From Thalassospira lucentensis MCCC 1A00383 = DSM 14000 (lineage in GTDB: Bacteria; Pseudomonadota; Alphaproteobacteria; Rhodospirillales; Thalassospiraceae), in NCBI RefSeq assembly GCF_000421265.1, contig NZ_ATWN01000002.1, positions 62,001 through 126,000 of the forward strand: a stretch of 64,000 nt of DNA. Reading direction: 5' to 3'. The notes beneath the pieces were generated by a model. That model saw nothing but the letters and a program-made list of their open reading frames with translations. It made no database searches and was not told the origin of the DNA. The translations under genes and the position numbers were made by a program. This document shows, piece after piece, positions 8,823-18,600 of the stretch; the first letter of the stretch is position 1; the number at the start of each line of letters is the position of its first letter.

Positions 8823-10223
8823 CTAGAATTTGAAATCGACGGTGACGAGGCCCGAATAGTCACTGTGCTGGATCTCATATGTGAATTTCCGACGCATTTC
8901 AAAACTGACCTGACCGGGGAATTTACCCCATTCGTGGGTCATGCCGCCCCCTGTTTCAAGATAAATGTTGGTACTTTCCGTGTTGATATAGGGGCTTAAC
9001 GTGCCATAGCCACGGGGCAATTCTTCGGTCATGGAGAATTCAGAACGAATTCCTTCCAGCATTTCGCTATCTGTTGCCCGTTCGCGGAAGCCCTGAATGC
9101 TCATGCCAAAGTTCATCGGGTCATAGATATATTCGCTGCCGGCAAAATATCGGGTTGATCCACTGCGACCATAATCCTGATTCATCATCGCAATGGTTTC
9201 TTCCTGCCCGGCAAAGGGAATAATCCGATGGTTTCCCATAGATATGCGATAGCGGGCTTCGGCGACCGCATCAAATAGCTGGGTGTAGGCGGTGTTTTCC
9301 GGGATCATGCTGCCGTCGGTCGCGCGCGCAGATTTGACATTTTCGCGTGCGGTGATCATGTCGCCGTCAAGCTGAACTGTAAGTGGCAGGCTGCCAAATT
9401 CATATTCCGAGCCAAACCCGATGGAGTTTGAAATTGTGGTGCTTTCAAGTGCTTCGGCATAGCGAAGAGTATCGGGCCCTGTGCCGATAGCAGACTGGCT
9501 GATGGTGCTTTCGCCAAAGCTGACACTGCCGCGCAGATTAAGCCAATCGGTCATGCGCGCCACGAAATAGGGTGAAACTGCCAGATTGCTTTCGCGATAT
9601 TCCAACTGCCGTGCGCCAGACTCGCCAGCCGTACTGCCCCAGCCAACGCCAAGACCCAGCACCAAACCATCGGCCACCAGATAGTCGACCCCGCTATCAA
9701 TCGAAACGGTGTCGCCGCTCAATCCGGGGTCATATCCTGTGCCGGCGATCCGGTTTTCAATATCGGCCTGATTGCCGACAACCCATATGCTCAGCGGCAC
9801 ACTTGCGGAGCGTGATTGTGTTGGGAAGGTTCCTGCAGCACTGTCAAAATCAATTTTTTGGGCCAGCGACCGTAAAGCCGCCCGGCCTCCGAATGCTTCT
9901 AGAGTAGTCTCATCTCCTGTACCAAGTTCAAGTGCTGTTGCCGGTTGGGCCTCGGCCGGGATCGAATCGTCGAGCATCAACGGTCCAAGCGTGCTGTCAT
10001 AAAGGTCCTCGTCCATTTTATCGTAAAGCCGGTTCATATGACGTCGCCGGTTATTGGCCCGGTTCAAGGTTTCACTGCGTAAAATGGGGGTGTCGGGGCG
10101 CGCGCCACTGTTTCCGGCCAAAGCCAGAGGAACAAATTCAGCTATGCCACTACGGTGCAAATACAAGGCCGTTGAAGCCATGCACACCGAAGCAATCAGG
10201 ACAGTTGGCAAGGGCCTGTGCAT
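8823..10223 (-). CDS. Outer-membrane autotransporter-type beta-barrel protein
   Basis: The C-terminal 280 residues have the alternating, aromatic-edged strands and the final phenylalanine (VTVDFKF) of an outer-membrane barrel, with a strand pattern like the autotransporter beta-domain. The 466-residue form starts at the ATG at 10223, giving a hydrophobic segment LPTVLIASVCMASTALYL that could be a signal peptide. The frame is open further upstream (to 10373) and no start has a strong ribosome binding site, so the N-terminus is uncertain. The segment between signal and barrel is only about 150 residues, with no recognisable passenger enzyme. Function could be adhesion or surface display. It may equally be a barrel protein that is not an autotransporter. 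Confidence 0.65.
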   Translation of the reverse strand: MHRPLPTVLIASVCMASTALYLHRSGIAEFVPLALAGNSGARPDTPILRSETLNRANNRRRHMNRLYDKMDEDLYDSTLGPLMLDDSIPAEAQPATALELGTGDETTLEAFGGRAALRSLAQKIDFDSAAGTFPTQSRSASVPLSIWVVGNQADIENRIAGTGYDPGLSGDTVSIDSGVDYLVADGLVLGLGVGWGSTAGESGARQLEYRESNLAVSPYFVARMTDWLNLRGSVSFGESTISQSAIGTGPDTLRYAEALESTTISNSIGFGSEYEFGSLPLTVQLDGDMITARENVKSARATDGSMIPENTAYTQLFDAVAEARYRISMGNHRIIPFAGQEETIAMMNQDYGRSGSTRYFAGSEYIYDPMNFGMSIQGFRERATDSEMLEGIRSEFSMTEELPRGYGTLSPYINTESTNIYLETGGGMTHEWGKFPGQVSFEMRRKFTYEIQHSDYSGLVTVDFKF

Positions 10224-10446
10224 ATGTGTCAGCGCGTTGTAATTACCGGTACGCTGCATGCTGGCGATGAAATGTGCACCTAATATGGAGAAAGGCAGGC
10301 AATCATGCCGCATTGACATCAGGCGCAAGGATGGAAAAGGATCAAATTCACCAACCATCACCAAAAGCGGCAATAGGATGTTGCACCAACGTCAAAGCCG
10401 CGCTAGAACCCTGATCTGCCGGTGCCAAAGCCGGATGTCGCGCGTT

Positions 10447-10534
10447 GCGGGCGTGGCGAAATTGGTAAACGCAGCGGACTTAAAATCCGCCGGTCCTAAA
10501 GACTTTGCCGGTTCAAGTCCGGCCGCCCGCACCA
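10447..10534 (+). tRNA. tRNA-Leu (anticodon UAA)
   Basis: The 88-base sequence folds as a class II tRNA. The acceptor stem GCGGGCG pairs with CGCCCGC, the anticodon stem GCGGA/TCCGC encloses loop CTTAAAA with anticodon TAA (reads UUA leucine codons), there is a long variable arm and a T-arm with GGTTCAAGTCC, and CCA is encoded at 10532-10534. No tRNA neighbours and no integrated element at its 3-prime end are seen. Confidence 0.97.
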
Positions 10535-10646
10535 TCATCCCAAATTACGAATAAACAAATTTCTGGGTTCCTCGGCCATGGGCGATGTGGCCGATGCGGC
10601 ACTGCCACGAAATAACCCGTTTTAACCCATAGATTGAATTGTGAGT

Positions 10647-10688
10647 CCAATGCCGACTGTCGGTATTGGGGCTTCAACCTTGGTTGAA
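10647..10688 (+). other. Two consecutive hairpins ahead of a micro-ORF
   Basis: CCAATGCCGAC and GTCGGTATTGG (10647-10669) form an 11-base stem with one G-T wobble and a one-base centre. TTCAACC and GGTTGAA (10673-10688) then form a perfect 7-base stem. Both lie directly before AGGAG and the ATG at 10702. No T-run follows, so they look more like a structured leader than a terminator for the upstream tRNA. Confidence 0.5.
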
Positions 10689-10701
10689 ACAGGAGACTAA
10701 G

Positions 10702-10758
10702 ATGATTCATCTGGTTGCTTTTGGCATTATTGCCGCGACGGCATTGTTCGCATCCTGA
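10702..10758 (+). CDS. Possible 18-residue hydrophobic micro-ORF
   Basis: ATG to TGA gives MIHLVAFGIIAATALFAS, almost entirely hydrophobic, with a consensus AGGAG 6 bases before the ATG. It could be a single-helix membrane peptide, a leader peptide or the signal-peptide remnant of a lost gene; no in-frame continuation follows the stop. The rest of the 276-base gap between the tRNA and the next gene holds nothing else I can support. Confidence 0.35.
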   Translation: MIHLVAFGIIAATALFAS

Positions 10759-10810
10759 TCTGATTGTTGGCATCTTGTATGCTCAACACATCAAAGCATT
10801 TACTGCACAG

Positions 10811-11551
10811 TTAAAGCGCGTTCGAATTGACCTGTTGAATGATCGGTTTTGGACGGCTTTTTGTGATGTGCTGGCGAAGGTGGCGCATGTCTATTTGCGT
10901 TGCCGGTGACATTGCAAAATAGAAGGTTTGCGTCGTAACCGGCTCGGAACTGACGTGTATCATCTCGGCAAGTTCCGGGTAGGTGTGAAGCAGGCTGTCT
11001 AAGACAGCCTTCTCCATCAACCCACCATCCGCACGGTTGCTTGCGACCATCCGCAGGATCGTCAAATCATCGACAACCTCAATGGTGTCGACATCTTGAC
11101 GACGGCTCTCAAACAGATCTCCATACCAGTATCCTGCACCAAGTGCGATGCGATGGTGCCAAACCTGCGATGCTTCCAATGGAGCGTCGCGGTGTGACAG
11201 CAGAACTGTGTCGCTGATCAGGATGGGAAACTCGTATTCCAGGCCGTATGTCTTTGCCTGCCCCTCTTCGGCGCAAAATATGACGTCGACATTGCCACTG
11301 CGTGCGGCTTCTATGGCGCGTTTCCAGGGAAAGACGTCGATGCGAACCGAATAGCCAAAGCCCTGCAATAGGTCCTCGACATAATCAACAAGAATACCAC
11401 CGGGCTTTTCCCCATCAACGACATAGGGCGGCCACGGGCTGCAGGCCGCAATGATGTTTTCGCCATCCGCAAATGCGCTAACAGGGGCCATCGGCAAGGC
11501 AAATAGCAGAAACCGTAATCGGTGAAGAAGGCGGATCATCTGCTGGTCCAT
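10811..11551 (-). CDS. Periplasmic solute-binding protein, family 3 type
   Basis: A 246-residue protein with a signal peptide (RLRFLLFALPMAPVSAFA then DGEN) and the SBP-bac-3 fold pattern: SPWPPYVVDGEKPGGILVDY near the start, then GNVDVIFCAEEG, as in amino-acid-type binding proteins and the free-standing polar-amino-acid-like proteins of many Proteobacteria. No permease or ATPase gene is adjacent, so it may act as a stand-alone sensor or binding protein rather than a transporter part. The start at 11551 is the first ATG; the ATG at 11539 is an alternative. The ligand is unknown. Confidence 0.8.
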   Translation of the reverse strand: MDQQMIRLLHRLRFLLFALPMAPVSAFADGENIIAACSPWPPYVVDGEKPGGILVDYVEDLLQGFGYSVRIDVFPWKRAIEAARSGNVDVIFCAEEGQAKTYGLEYEFPILISDTVLLSHRDAPLEASQVWHHRIALGAGYWYGDLFESRRQDVDTIEVVDDLTILRMVASNRADGGLMEKAVLDSLLHTYPELAEMIHVSSEPVTTQTFYFAMSPATQIDMRHLRQHITKSRPKPIIQQVNSNAL

Positions 11552-11842
11552 GAAAATGTGAGAAGAACTGTATGTATGCCCGATCAGCAGAAGTTTTTAG
11601 GCGCAAGGTATCTAAAAAAGTGGGCTGATCTGCGCCTTTGTTGCCAAGTAATTGTTTTTGCGCCCGGAATGCAAATGGCATGAGTTCGAAAAATTTTATC
11701 AGATGCCGCATGGGCTCTTTGATTGGAAAATGCGCGGTAAGCTGTGACGAGATGCACAGTTTGATTTGGTTTACCGGATTTAAATCGGTTGGGCATATGA
11801 ACAAGGGAAAGCTGCAGGTGGCGCAATGATGGAAGTGACCCA

Positions 11843-12235
11843 TTGAACATGATCGATAAAGAAGACGAAGGACCACGCAAGAAAGAGCGGATCGGCAAAT
11901 ATGTCGTTCCCGAGGAGCGTGCGGCCAATATCGTCAAACAGCTCGATGAGTTCTTGCGTAAAGGACCCAGTAAGGGACTTAAATATTCCCGTTGGCAGCA
12001 ACTGGCTTGGTATGAAGTTGTCGATGAAATCAAGCGCGCCGAAGCGGCCCAGAAAAATCAGGACACTCTGACCAAATCGGCATTCCTTAGTCTGGCGATT
12101 GGTTTTGGCACGGTTGGCTTTTGGGGACTTGTTTTATTGGCGGGAAACGGTCTTGGTGGTATTGCCGCAGGCGTGATTGTTATCGCCGGGCTTGTGATCT
12201 GGCGGGCGATGGCCAAGGCAAACTGGTTTAAATGA
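11843..12235 (+). CDS. Small membrane protein, function unknown
   Basis: A 130-residue protein with a charged, helical N-terminal half (KEDEGPRKKERIGKY) and two hydrophobic helices at about residues 79-100 and 103-121. The TTG at 11843 has GGAAG 7 bases upstream; an ATG two codons later would be further from that site. It is 21 bases before the DUF3572-type gene on the same strand, probably one operon. The 291-base gap to the divergent binding-protein gene contains nothing else I can support. Confidence 0.68.
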   Translation: MNMIDKEDEGPRKKERIGKYVVPEERAANIVKQLDEFLRKGPSKGLKYSRWQQLAWYEVVDEIKRAEAAQKNQDTLTKSAFLSLAIGFGTVGFWGLVLLAGNGLGGIAAGVIVIAGLVIWRAMAKANWFK

Positions 12236-12256
12236 CCCTGTTGGGTGGGAAACACG

Positions 12257-12532
12257 ATGAATAAGGACGCAGCTGAAACACTCGCCATTCAGGCCGTGGC
12301 GCATATCGCCGGTGATGAAGAACTGTTGCAGGGGCTTTTGGCGCAAACCGGCATGGGGCTTGATGACCTGCGTAAGGGCATTGCGACAAACGAAGTGCAG
12401 CTTGGCGTGCTTGACTTTTTACTGTCGCACGAGCCATTTCTGATGCGCTTTGTTGATTTGTCTGATTATGCCCCCGAAGACCCGGCCCGTGCGCAACTGG
12501 TCCTGTCTGGTGGGCCGATCTGGCAGGACTGA
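12257..12532 (+). CDS. DUF3572-type small protein
   Basis: The 91-residue product (NKDAAETLAIQAVAHIAGDE near the start, then LGVLDFLLSHEP) matches the pattern of the DUF3572 family, small helical proteins found in alphaproteobacteria with no known function. The ATG at 12257 has GTGGGA 6 bases upstream. It is cotranscribed with the membrane protein before it. Confidence 0.8.
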   Translation: MNKDAAETLAIQAVAHIAGDEELLQGLLAQTGMGLDDLRKGIATNEVQLGVLDFLLSHEPFLMRFVDLSDYAPEDPARAQLVLSGGPIWQD

Positions 12533-12550
12533 TCGGCCTTGAGGCCGGTG

Positions 12551-13087
12551 TCAGGCAATGATGGATGGATGTGGCGTGATGTCGGGGCGCGGATCGGTTC
12601 GCAGTAACCCGTAAATAACCGAGTCACGTATACCAATATGGGTTTCCCATTCACCGCGAAGTTGCCCTTCGCGCGTAAATCCCAGTTTTTCAAATGTCTT
12701 TAGGGACGCGTGATTGTCCGGGTCAATATCGGCATACACACGCCGTGCAGTTGTCGTCGCAAACAAGAACCCAATCGCATAAGACAATCCGCGTGCGGCA
12801 AAGTTTTGTCCGCGTGCCGCCGGTGCAACCATGCAGGCCGCTTCCCAAACATTTGGATCACGACCGATATTATAAAGCGATATCCGCCCAACAGCCGGAC
12901 CATCTTTGGTCGGTGCGATGGTCCATGATGTTGCCTCGAAACCGTCGGTCCAGGATTTCAGTTTGGCAATAGTCGTTTTGACATCTGGAAAGGCCGGGTC
13001 AGGCAGCCACGTGCAGCAATCTGGGTTTCCAAAAATCGCATGTAGTGCCGGACCATCGGCAATCGGATTAAGCGGACGCATATACAT
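12551..13087 (-). CDS. GNAT-family N-acetyltransferase (RimJ/RimL-like)
   Basis: A 178-residue protein with the GNAT core: an acetyl-CoA pyrophosphate-binding region around APAARGQNFAARGLSYAIGF, and the later DNHASLKTFEKLGFTREGQL motif typical of the RimJ/RimL subgroup that acetylates protein N-termini or small amines. The substrate is unknown. It follows uppP on the same strand with a 20-base gap and converges on the DUF3572-type gene. Confidence 0.83.
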   Translation of the reverse strand: MYMRPLNPIADGPALHAIFGNPDCCTWLPDPAFPDVKTTIAKLKSWTDGFEATSWTIAPTKDGPAVGRISLYNIGRDPNVWEAACMVAPAARGQNFAARGLSYAIGFLFATTTARRVYADIDPDNHASLKTFEKLGFTREGQLRGEWETHIGIRDSVIYGLLRTDPRPDITPHPSIIA

Positions 13088-13107
13088 TGGTAAGGGCTTT
13101 GTCGTGA

Positions 13108-13944
13108 TTAGTTCAGAAAGCCAAGGCTGATCGGGGCTTGGTCATACACGTAAACCCAGACAAGCAAACCGCCGCCCAGAAGAATTCGATAAATGGCAAA
13201 CGGCGTGAAAGTCGACCGTTTCAACCAGTTCATCAGAACTGCAATGGCAATCAGGGCAGTGATGAACGATAGGCCCGCCGCCAAAAACACGTCTCTGGTC
13301 AGGGCCATGTCACCTGATTGCTGCACATCGATACCTGCCAGAAGGCCAGCACCCAGAATTACCGGGATCGACAACAGCATGGAAAACTGCGCTGCGTCAG
13401 ATCGTTCATAGCCCATGAAGCGCGCCGCTGTCATGGTGATGCCCGACCGGCTTGTCCCTGGAACAAGGGCAAGAACCTGCGCCATGCCGATAAACAAGGC
13501 ACCGCCCCAGCGCATGTGCTCAAGACGGTTGATGGTCATGCCGATCTTATCGGCAATCCAAAGCACAAGCCCGAAGCCAAGTGTCGTCCAGGCAATGACT
13601 GCCACAGAACGCATCTGTTCCTCGATGCCCGAAACCTTGAAATAGAAGCCAATCGCGACAACCGGAATGGTGGCGAGGATGATGTGCAGTGCGAGTCGCG
13701 CGCCAGAATTGATCCGACCGGACAAAAGAACAAAGACTCCGCCGATCATGGCGAAAACATCACGCCAGAAATAGATCAACACAGCGGCAAGTGTGCCGAC
13801 ATGAACCGATACATCTACCAATAAACCCTGATCTGCTGCACCCGTCAGGGCAGGGGCAAGGATCAGGTGTCCCGAAGAACTGATGGGCAGGAATTCCGTG
13901 ATCCCCTGGACGACTGCCAGAAGAATTATATGTTGTAACGTCAC
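13108..13944 (-). CDS. uppP: Undecaprenyl-diphosphatase UppP (BacA family)
   Basis: UppP is an integral membrane phosphatase that recycles undecaprenyl diphosphate to the monophosphate carrier for peptidoglycan and other envelope polymers; extra copies give bacitracin tolerance. The 278-residue product carries the two family signatures VQGITEFLPISSSGHL at the N-terminus and LVPGTSRSGITMTAARF near residue 160, in a multi-helix protein. I take the GTG at 13944 as the start because it gives the family N-terminus MTLQHIILL and has GAGG upstream; a TTG at 13971 would add nine residues. Confidence 0.95.
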   Translation of the reverse strand: MTLQHIILLAVVQGITEFLPISSSGHLILAPALTGAADQGLLVDVSVHVGTLAAVLIYFWRDVFAMIGGVFVLLSGRINSGARLALHIILATIPVVAIGFYFKVSGIEEQMRSVAVIAWTTLGFGLVLWIADKIGMTINRLEHMRWGGALFIGMAQVLALVPGTSRSGITMTAARFMGYERSDAAQFSMLLSIPVILGAGLLAGIDVQQSGDMALTRDVFLAAGLSFITALIAIAVLMNWLKRSTFTPFAIYRILLGGGLLVWVYVYDQAPISLGFLN

Positions 13945-14019
13945 TCCGGCCTCTATGGCTGTTCTCGGCAAAAACTCATCGCTTATAGCAGTTTAGCCCG
14001 ATTTGGCGAAATGCATTAA

Positions 14020-14038
14020 TAGTACCATTTTGGTACTA
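14020..14038. promoter_or_regulatory. Perfect palindrome upstream of gltD, possible operator
   Basis: TAGTACCA and TGGTACTA form perfect 8-base arms around TTT, 172 bases before gltD and 76 bases before the divergent uppP start. It has the size of a dimeric-repressor site. I cannot name the regulator. Confidence 0.4.
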
Positions 14039-14059
14039 ATGAAACTTTATTACGGGGGA

Positions 14060-14079
14060 GTTCTCTGGGGTTCTCTGGG
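14060..14079. repeat. Tandem 10-base direct repeat in the gltD promoter region
   Basis: GTTCTCTGGG occurs twice head to tail with no spacer, about 130 bases before gltD. Ten bases is one helical turn, so the copies would lie on the same face of the DNA, as activator half-sites often do. Confidence 0.5.
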
Positions 14080-14209
14080 TATTTAGAATCGTCGCAGTAT
14101 GATATATGTCAGCATTGGTGACCTAATGTGCATTTAATGCTGGATTCTTGGGTATTTGCCACGTATATAAAGCGAAACCCGCAACATAAAACCCTTCCAG
14201 AGGGCCGCC

Positions 14210-15640
14210 ATGACAGAGAAGATGCTGACATTTGTTCATTTAGAACAAAAATATCCGCACAAAAGAGATGCCTCCGCGCGTCGGACGGACTTTGATGAGA
14301 TTTATGAGCCTTTCGAGGACAGCTCGGCCGCCGATCAAGCGTCGCGTTGTTCGCAGTGCGGTGTGCCGTTCTGTCAGGCGCATTGTCCGTTGTACAATAA
14401 CATCCCCGACTGGCTGAGCCTGACGACCGCTGGGCGCCTTGAAGAAGCCTATGCCATTTCGGCGGCGACCAACAATATGCCGGAAGTCACGGGTCGTATT
14501 TGCCCGCAGGATCGCCTGTGCGAAGGTAATTGCGTGATCGAACAGTCAACGCATGGGGCAGTGACCATCGGGTCTGTTGAAAAATACATCACCGATACCG
14601 CCTTTGCCAACGGTTGGGTCAAACCGCCCAAACCGGCCACTGAAAACGGCATGTCTGTCGGGATCATTGGCGGGGGTCCCGGTGGGATGGCTGCGGCTGA
14701 ACAGCTGCGCCTTAAAGGATATGAAGTCCATATCTATGACCGTTATGACCGCATTGGTGGTCTTCTGGTTTATGGTATTCCGGGCTTCAAGCTTGAAAAA
14801 GATGTTGTTGAGCGCCGTGTGAAACTGCTCGAAGAAGGTGGTGTTGTCATGCACACCGAATTCGAAGTAGGTCGTGACGCATCGCTTGAAGACCTCCGCC
14901 GCAAACATGACAGCGTTTTGATCGCAACCGGTGTTTACAAGGCGCGTGACCTCAAATTACCGGGCGTTGGTTTGTCCAACATCTATCCGGCACTGGAATA
15001 TCTGACCACATCGAACCGTCATGGACTGGGGGACAGTGTCCCGGCCTATGAAGACGGAACACTCAACGCCAAGGACAAGAATGTTGTCGTGATTGGTGGC
15101 GGGGATACCGCCATGGACTGTGTCCGTACCGCGATCCGTCAGGGGGCGAAATCGGTCAAATGTCTGTATCGCCGTGACCGTGCCAATATGCCGGGCTCCC
15201 AGCGCGAAGTTGCCAATGCCGAAGAAGAAGGCGTTGAATTCGTCTGGTTGACCAACCCCGAAGCATTCGTTGGTGACGACAAGGTAACCGGTGTTCGTGC
15301 GATTAAAATGCGCCTTGGTGCCCCGGATGCTGGCGGACGTCAGAGCCCGGAAATCATCGAGGGATCAAACTACACCATGGATGCCGACATGGTGATTACC
15401 GCTCTTGGGTTTGAACCGGAAGACTTGCCGACCCTGTTTGATGCACCGGAACTTGGCGTGTCGCGTTGGGGAACCGTCAAAATCGATTTCCGCTCGATGA
15501 TGACCAATCTTGATGGGGTGTTTGCTGCTGGTGACATCGCACGCGGCGCATCGCTTGTTGTTTGGGCAATCCGTGATGGCCGTGATGCGGCAGACCGGAT
15601 CGATGAATATTTGCTGGCGCGCAAAGAAGCTGCTGCTTAA
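14210..15640 (+). CDS. gltD: Glutamate synthase (NADPH) small subunit GltD
   Basis: GltD supplies electrons from NADPH through FAD and 4Fe-4S centres to GltB for glutamate synthesis from glutamine and 2-oxoglutarate. The 476-residue protein has the N-terminal cysteine-rich ferredoxin-like region (CSQCGVPFCQAHCP near residue 47 and CPQDRLCEGNC near 101), the FAD-binding GIIGGGPGGMAAAEQL near 152 and the NADPH-binding GGGDTAMDC near 297. The start ATG follows AGAGGG. gltB begins 29 bases downstream, so the order is gltD-gltB, the reverse of E. coli gltBD. Confidence 0.97.
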   Translation: MTEKMLTFVHLEQKYPHKRDASARRTDFDEIYEPFEDSSAADQASRCSQCGVPFCQAHCPLYNNIPDWLSLTTAGRLEEAYAISAATNNMPEVTGRICPQDRLCEGNCVIEQSTHGAVTIGSVEKYITDTAFANGWVKPPKPATENGMSVGIIGGGPGGMAAAEQLRLKGYEVHIYDRYDRIGGLLVYGIPGFKLEKDVVERRVKLLEEGGVVMHTEFEVGRDASLEDLRRKHDSVLIATGVYKARDLKLPGVGLSNIYPALEYLTTSNRHGLGDSVPAYEDGTLNAKDKNVVVIGGGDTAMDCVRTAIRQGAKSVKCLYRRDRANMPGSQREVANAEEEGVEFVWLTNPEAFVGDDKVTGVRAIKMRLGAPDAGGRQSPEIIEGSNYTMDADMVITALGFEPEDLPTLFDAPELGVSRWGTVKIDFRSMMTNLDGVFAAGDIARGASLVVWAIRDGRDAADRIDEYLLARKEAAA

Positions 15641-15669
15641 GCCCGCTGCCGCATGAGGAGAGAGACGTT

Positions 15670-18600
15670 ATGAACAAAATCGTTCAGGACAAAGTATTGC
15701 AAGGCACGGGTGCTGTTGAGATCGCCCGCTTTGAAAAGAACGCTGCCTATCTTGAGGCAAGCGGCATGTATGATCCGGCAGAAGAACACGCCAACTGTGG
15801 CGTGGGTCTTGTCGGGGCGATTGACGGCAAACCGCGTCGCGAAGTTGTCGAAGCCGGGATTGAGGCGCTCAAAGCCATCTGGCACCGTGGTGCTGTTGAT
15901 GCCGACGGTAAAACCGGCGATGGCGCAGGCATCCACCTTCAGATTCCGCAGGATTTCTTTAAGGCATATCTTAAAGTTATCAATCAGGAAGCCCCGGAAA
16001 GCCTGATCGCGGTTGGTCAGGTCTTCTTGCCGCGTATCGATATGGCCGCACAGGAACGTTGCCGTGCGATTGTCGAAACCGAAATCCTCAAACAGGGCTA
16101 TGGTATTCTTGGCTGGCGTCAGGTTCCGGTTGATGTTTCGGTCATCGGTGAAAAAGCCAATCAGACCCGCCCGGAGATCGAGCAGGTCCTGATTGGCGTG
16201 CGTGATGATGTTGATGAAGAACAGTTCGAAATCGATCTGTATGCCATCCGTCGCCGCATCGAAAAAGCCGTCCTGTCCGAAGCGATCAAGGACTTCTATA
16301 TCTGTTCGATGTCGTGCCGTTCGGTCATCTACAAAGGCATGTTCCTGGCCGAAGACGTCGATACCTTCTATCCGGATCTGCGCGATGAGCGGTTCGTTTC
16401 AAACTTCTGTGTTTATCATCAGCGCTATTCGACCAACACTTTCCCAAGCTGGCCGTTGGCACAGCCGTTCCGCGTTCTGGCCCACAACGGCGAGATCAAC
16501 ACGCTGCGCGGTAACGTCAACTGGATGAAAAGCCACGAAGCACGCATGGCCCATGATGCGTTCGCCGAAAGCATCGATGACCTCAAGCCGGTCATTCAGC
16601 CGGGGTCATCTGACTCCGCGGCTTTGGATGCGGTGTTTGAATTGATGGTGCGTGCGGGCCGTGACCTGCCGATGGTGAAAACCATGATGGTGCCGGAAGC
16701 CTGGTCGAAAAAGGCCTCCACACCAGACAGCTATAAAAACCTCTATGCCTATTGCAACGCCGTGATGGAGCCGTGGGACGGCCCGGCAGCCTTGGCTGCC
16801 TATGGCGGCAAATGGCTGATGGGGGGCACGGACCGTAACGGTTTGCGTCCGCTGCGCTATGCGGTAACGGGCAATGGTCTTCTGATTGCCGGTTCCGAAG
16901 CGGGAATGGTGCATATCGACGAAGAAAGCTGCATTGAAAAAGGCCGCCTCGGCCCGGGACAGATGATTGCGGTCAACCTTGAAGAAGGCAAACTGTTCCA
17001 CGATGGTGAGCTCAAAGACCGTCTGGCAAATCGTCGCGACTGGTCGAAATGGGTCGGTCGGACCAAGGTCCTTGATGACCTGATTTCACCTGATCGCATC
17101 GAACCGGCACACATTAAAAAAGAACATCTTCTGCGGTTGCAGAAATCAATGGGCCTGACCCACGAAGACCTCGAACTGATCCTTCATCCGATGGGTGAAG
17201 ACGGTAAGGAAGCCATCGGTTCGATGGGTGATGATACCCCGCTTGCGATCCTGTCGGATCGGTATCGTGGTTTGCATCATTTCTTCCGTCAGAACTTCTC
17301 GCAGGTGACCAATCCGCCGATCGATTCCCTTCGTGAAGCCCGCGTCATGAGTCTGAAAACCCGTTTGGGCAACCTTGGAAACATCCTTGATGAGGATGAA
17401 AGCCAGTGTGATCTGCTGCAGCTCGAAAGTCCGGTTCTGACCAATGCCGAATATGACGCGATGCGCGGTTATATGGGCGACACGGCGGTCGAAATTGACA
17501 CCACCTTTGATATCAATGGTGGCAAGCTTGCCTTGCGCGAAGCAATTTCACGCATTCAGCGCGAAGCCGAAGAGGCTGTGCGCGGCGGGGCATTGCACGT
17601 TATTCTGACCGACGAAGGTATTTCTGAAACCCGTGCGGCCATCCCGATGGTTCTGGCGACCGGTGGCGTTCATAGTCATCTGGTGAAAACGTCGCTTCGG
17701 ACATACATCTCGCTCAATATTCGCTCGGCGGAATGCATGGATGTGCATTACTTTGCCGTTCTGATCGGTGTTGGCGCGACCACGGTCAATGCGTATCTTG
17801 CGCAGGAAGGTTTGCTTGATCGCTATGCACGTGGCCTGTTCCCGAATGTCGCGGGCAGCGTCGAAGTTATGCAGCGTTTCAAGGCCGCGATTGATGCCGG
17901 TTTGCTCAAGATCATGTCGAAAATGGGCATTTCGATCATCAGTTCCTATCGCGGGGGCTATAACTTCGAAAGTATTGGTCTGTCACGGTCCTTGGTGGCG
18001 GAATTCTTCCCGGGTATGCCGTCGCGCATTTCTGGTATTGGCCTGCAAGGGATTCAGCGTCGCTGCATCGCCCAGCACAAAGAAGCCTTTAACGGTAATG
18101 TTGTGACCTTGCCGGTCGGTGGTTTGTATAAATACCGCCGTTCAGGCGAGCGCCATGTCTGGACCGGTCCGCTGATCCATACGTTGCAGTCGGCCGTTAC
18201 CACCGGCAGCTACAACACGTTCCGCAAATTCTCCGAAGGTTTGAGGTCGCGTGAACCGCTGCATCTTCGTGATTTGCTTGATTTCCGCAGTGACCGCAAG
18301 GCCGTCCATCAGGACAAGGTCGAAAGCATCACCGAAATCCGCAAGCGGTTCGTCACCCCGGGCATGTCCCATGGCGCACTATCGACCGAGGCCCACGAGG
18401 CCCTTGCGATTGCCATGAACCGGATCGGTGCAAAATCGAACTCCGGCGAAGGTGGTGAATCGCGTGAACGTTTCCGCCCCCGTGCGAACGGCGATAATGC
18501 GCGCTCCTCGATCAAACAGGTTGCCTCGGGCCGCTTTGGCGTGACGGCGGAGTACCTTAATAACTGCGAAGAAATTCAGATCAAGGTTGCCCAGGGTGCA

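Noticed and set aside
11638-11829. 63-codon plus-strand ORF in the gap before the small membrane protein at 11843
   Set aside because: Cys- and Met-rich without a ribosome binding site or codon bias; I see no support beyond an open frame.
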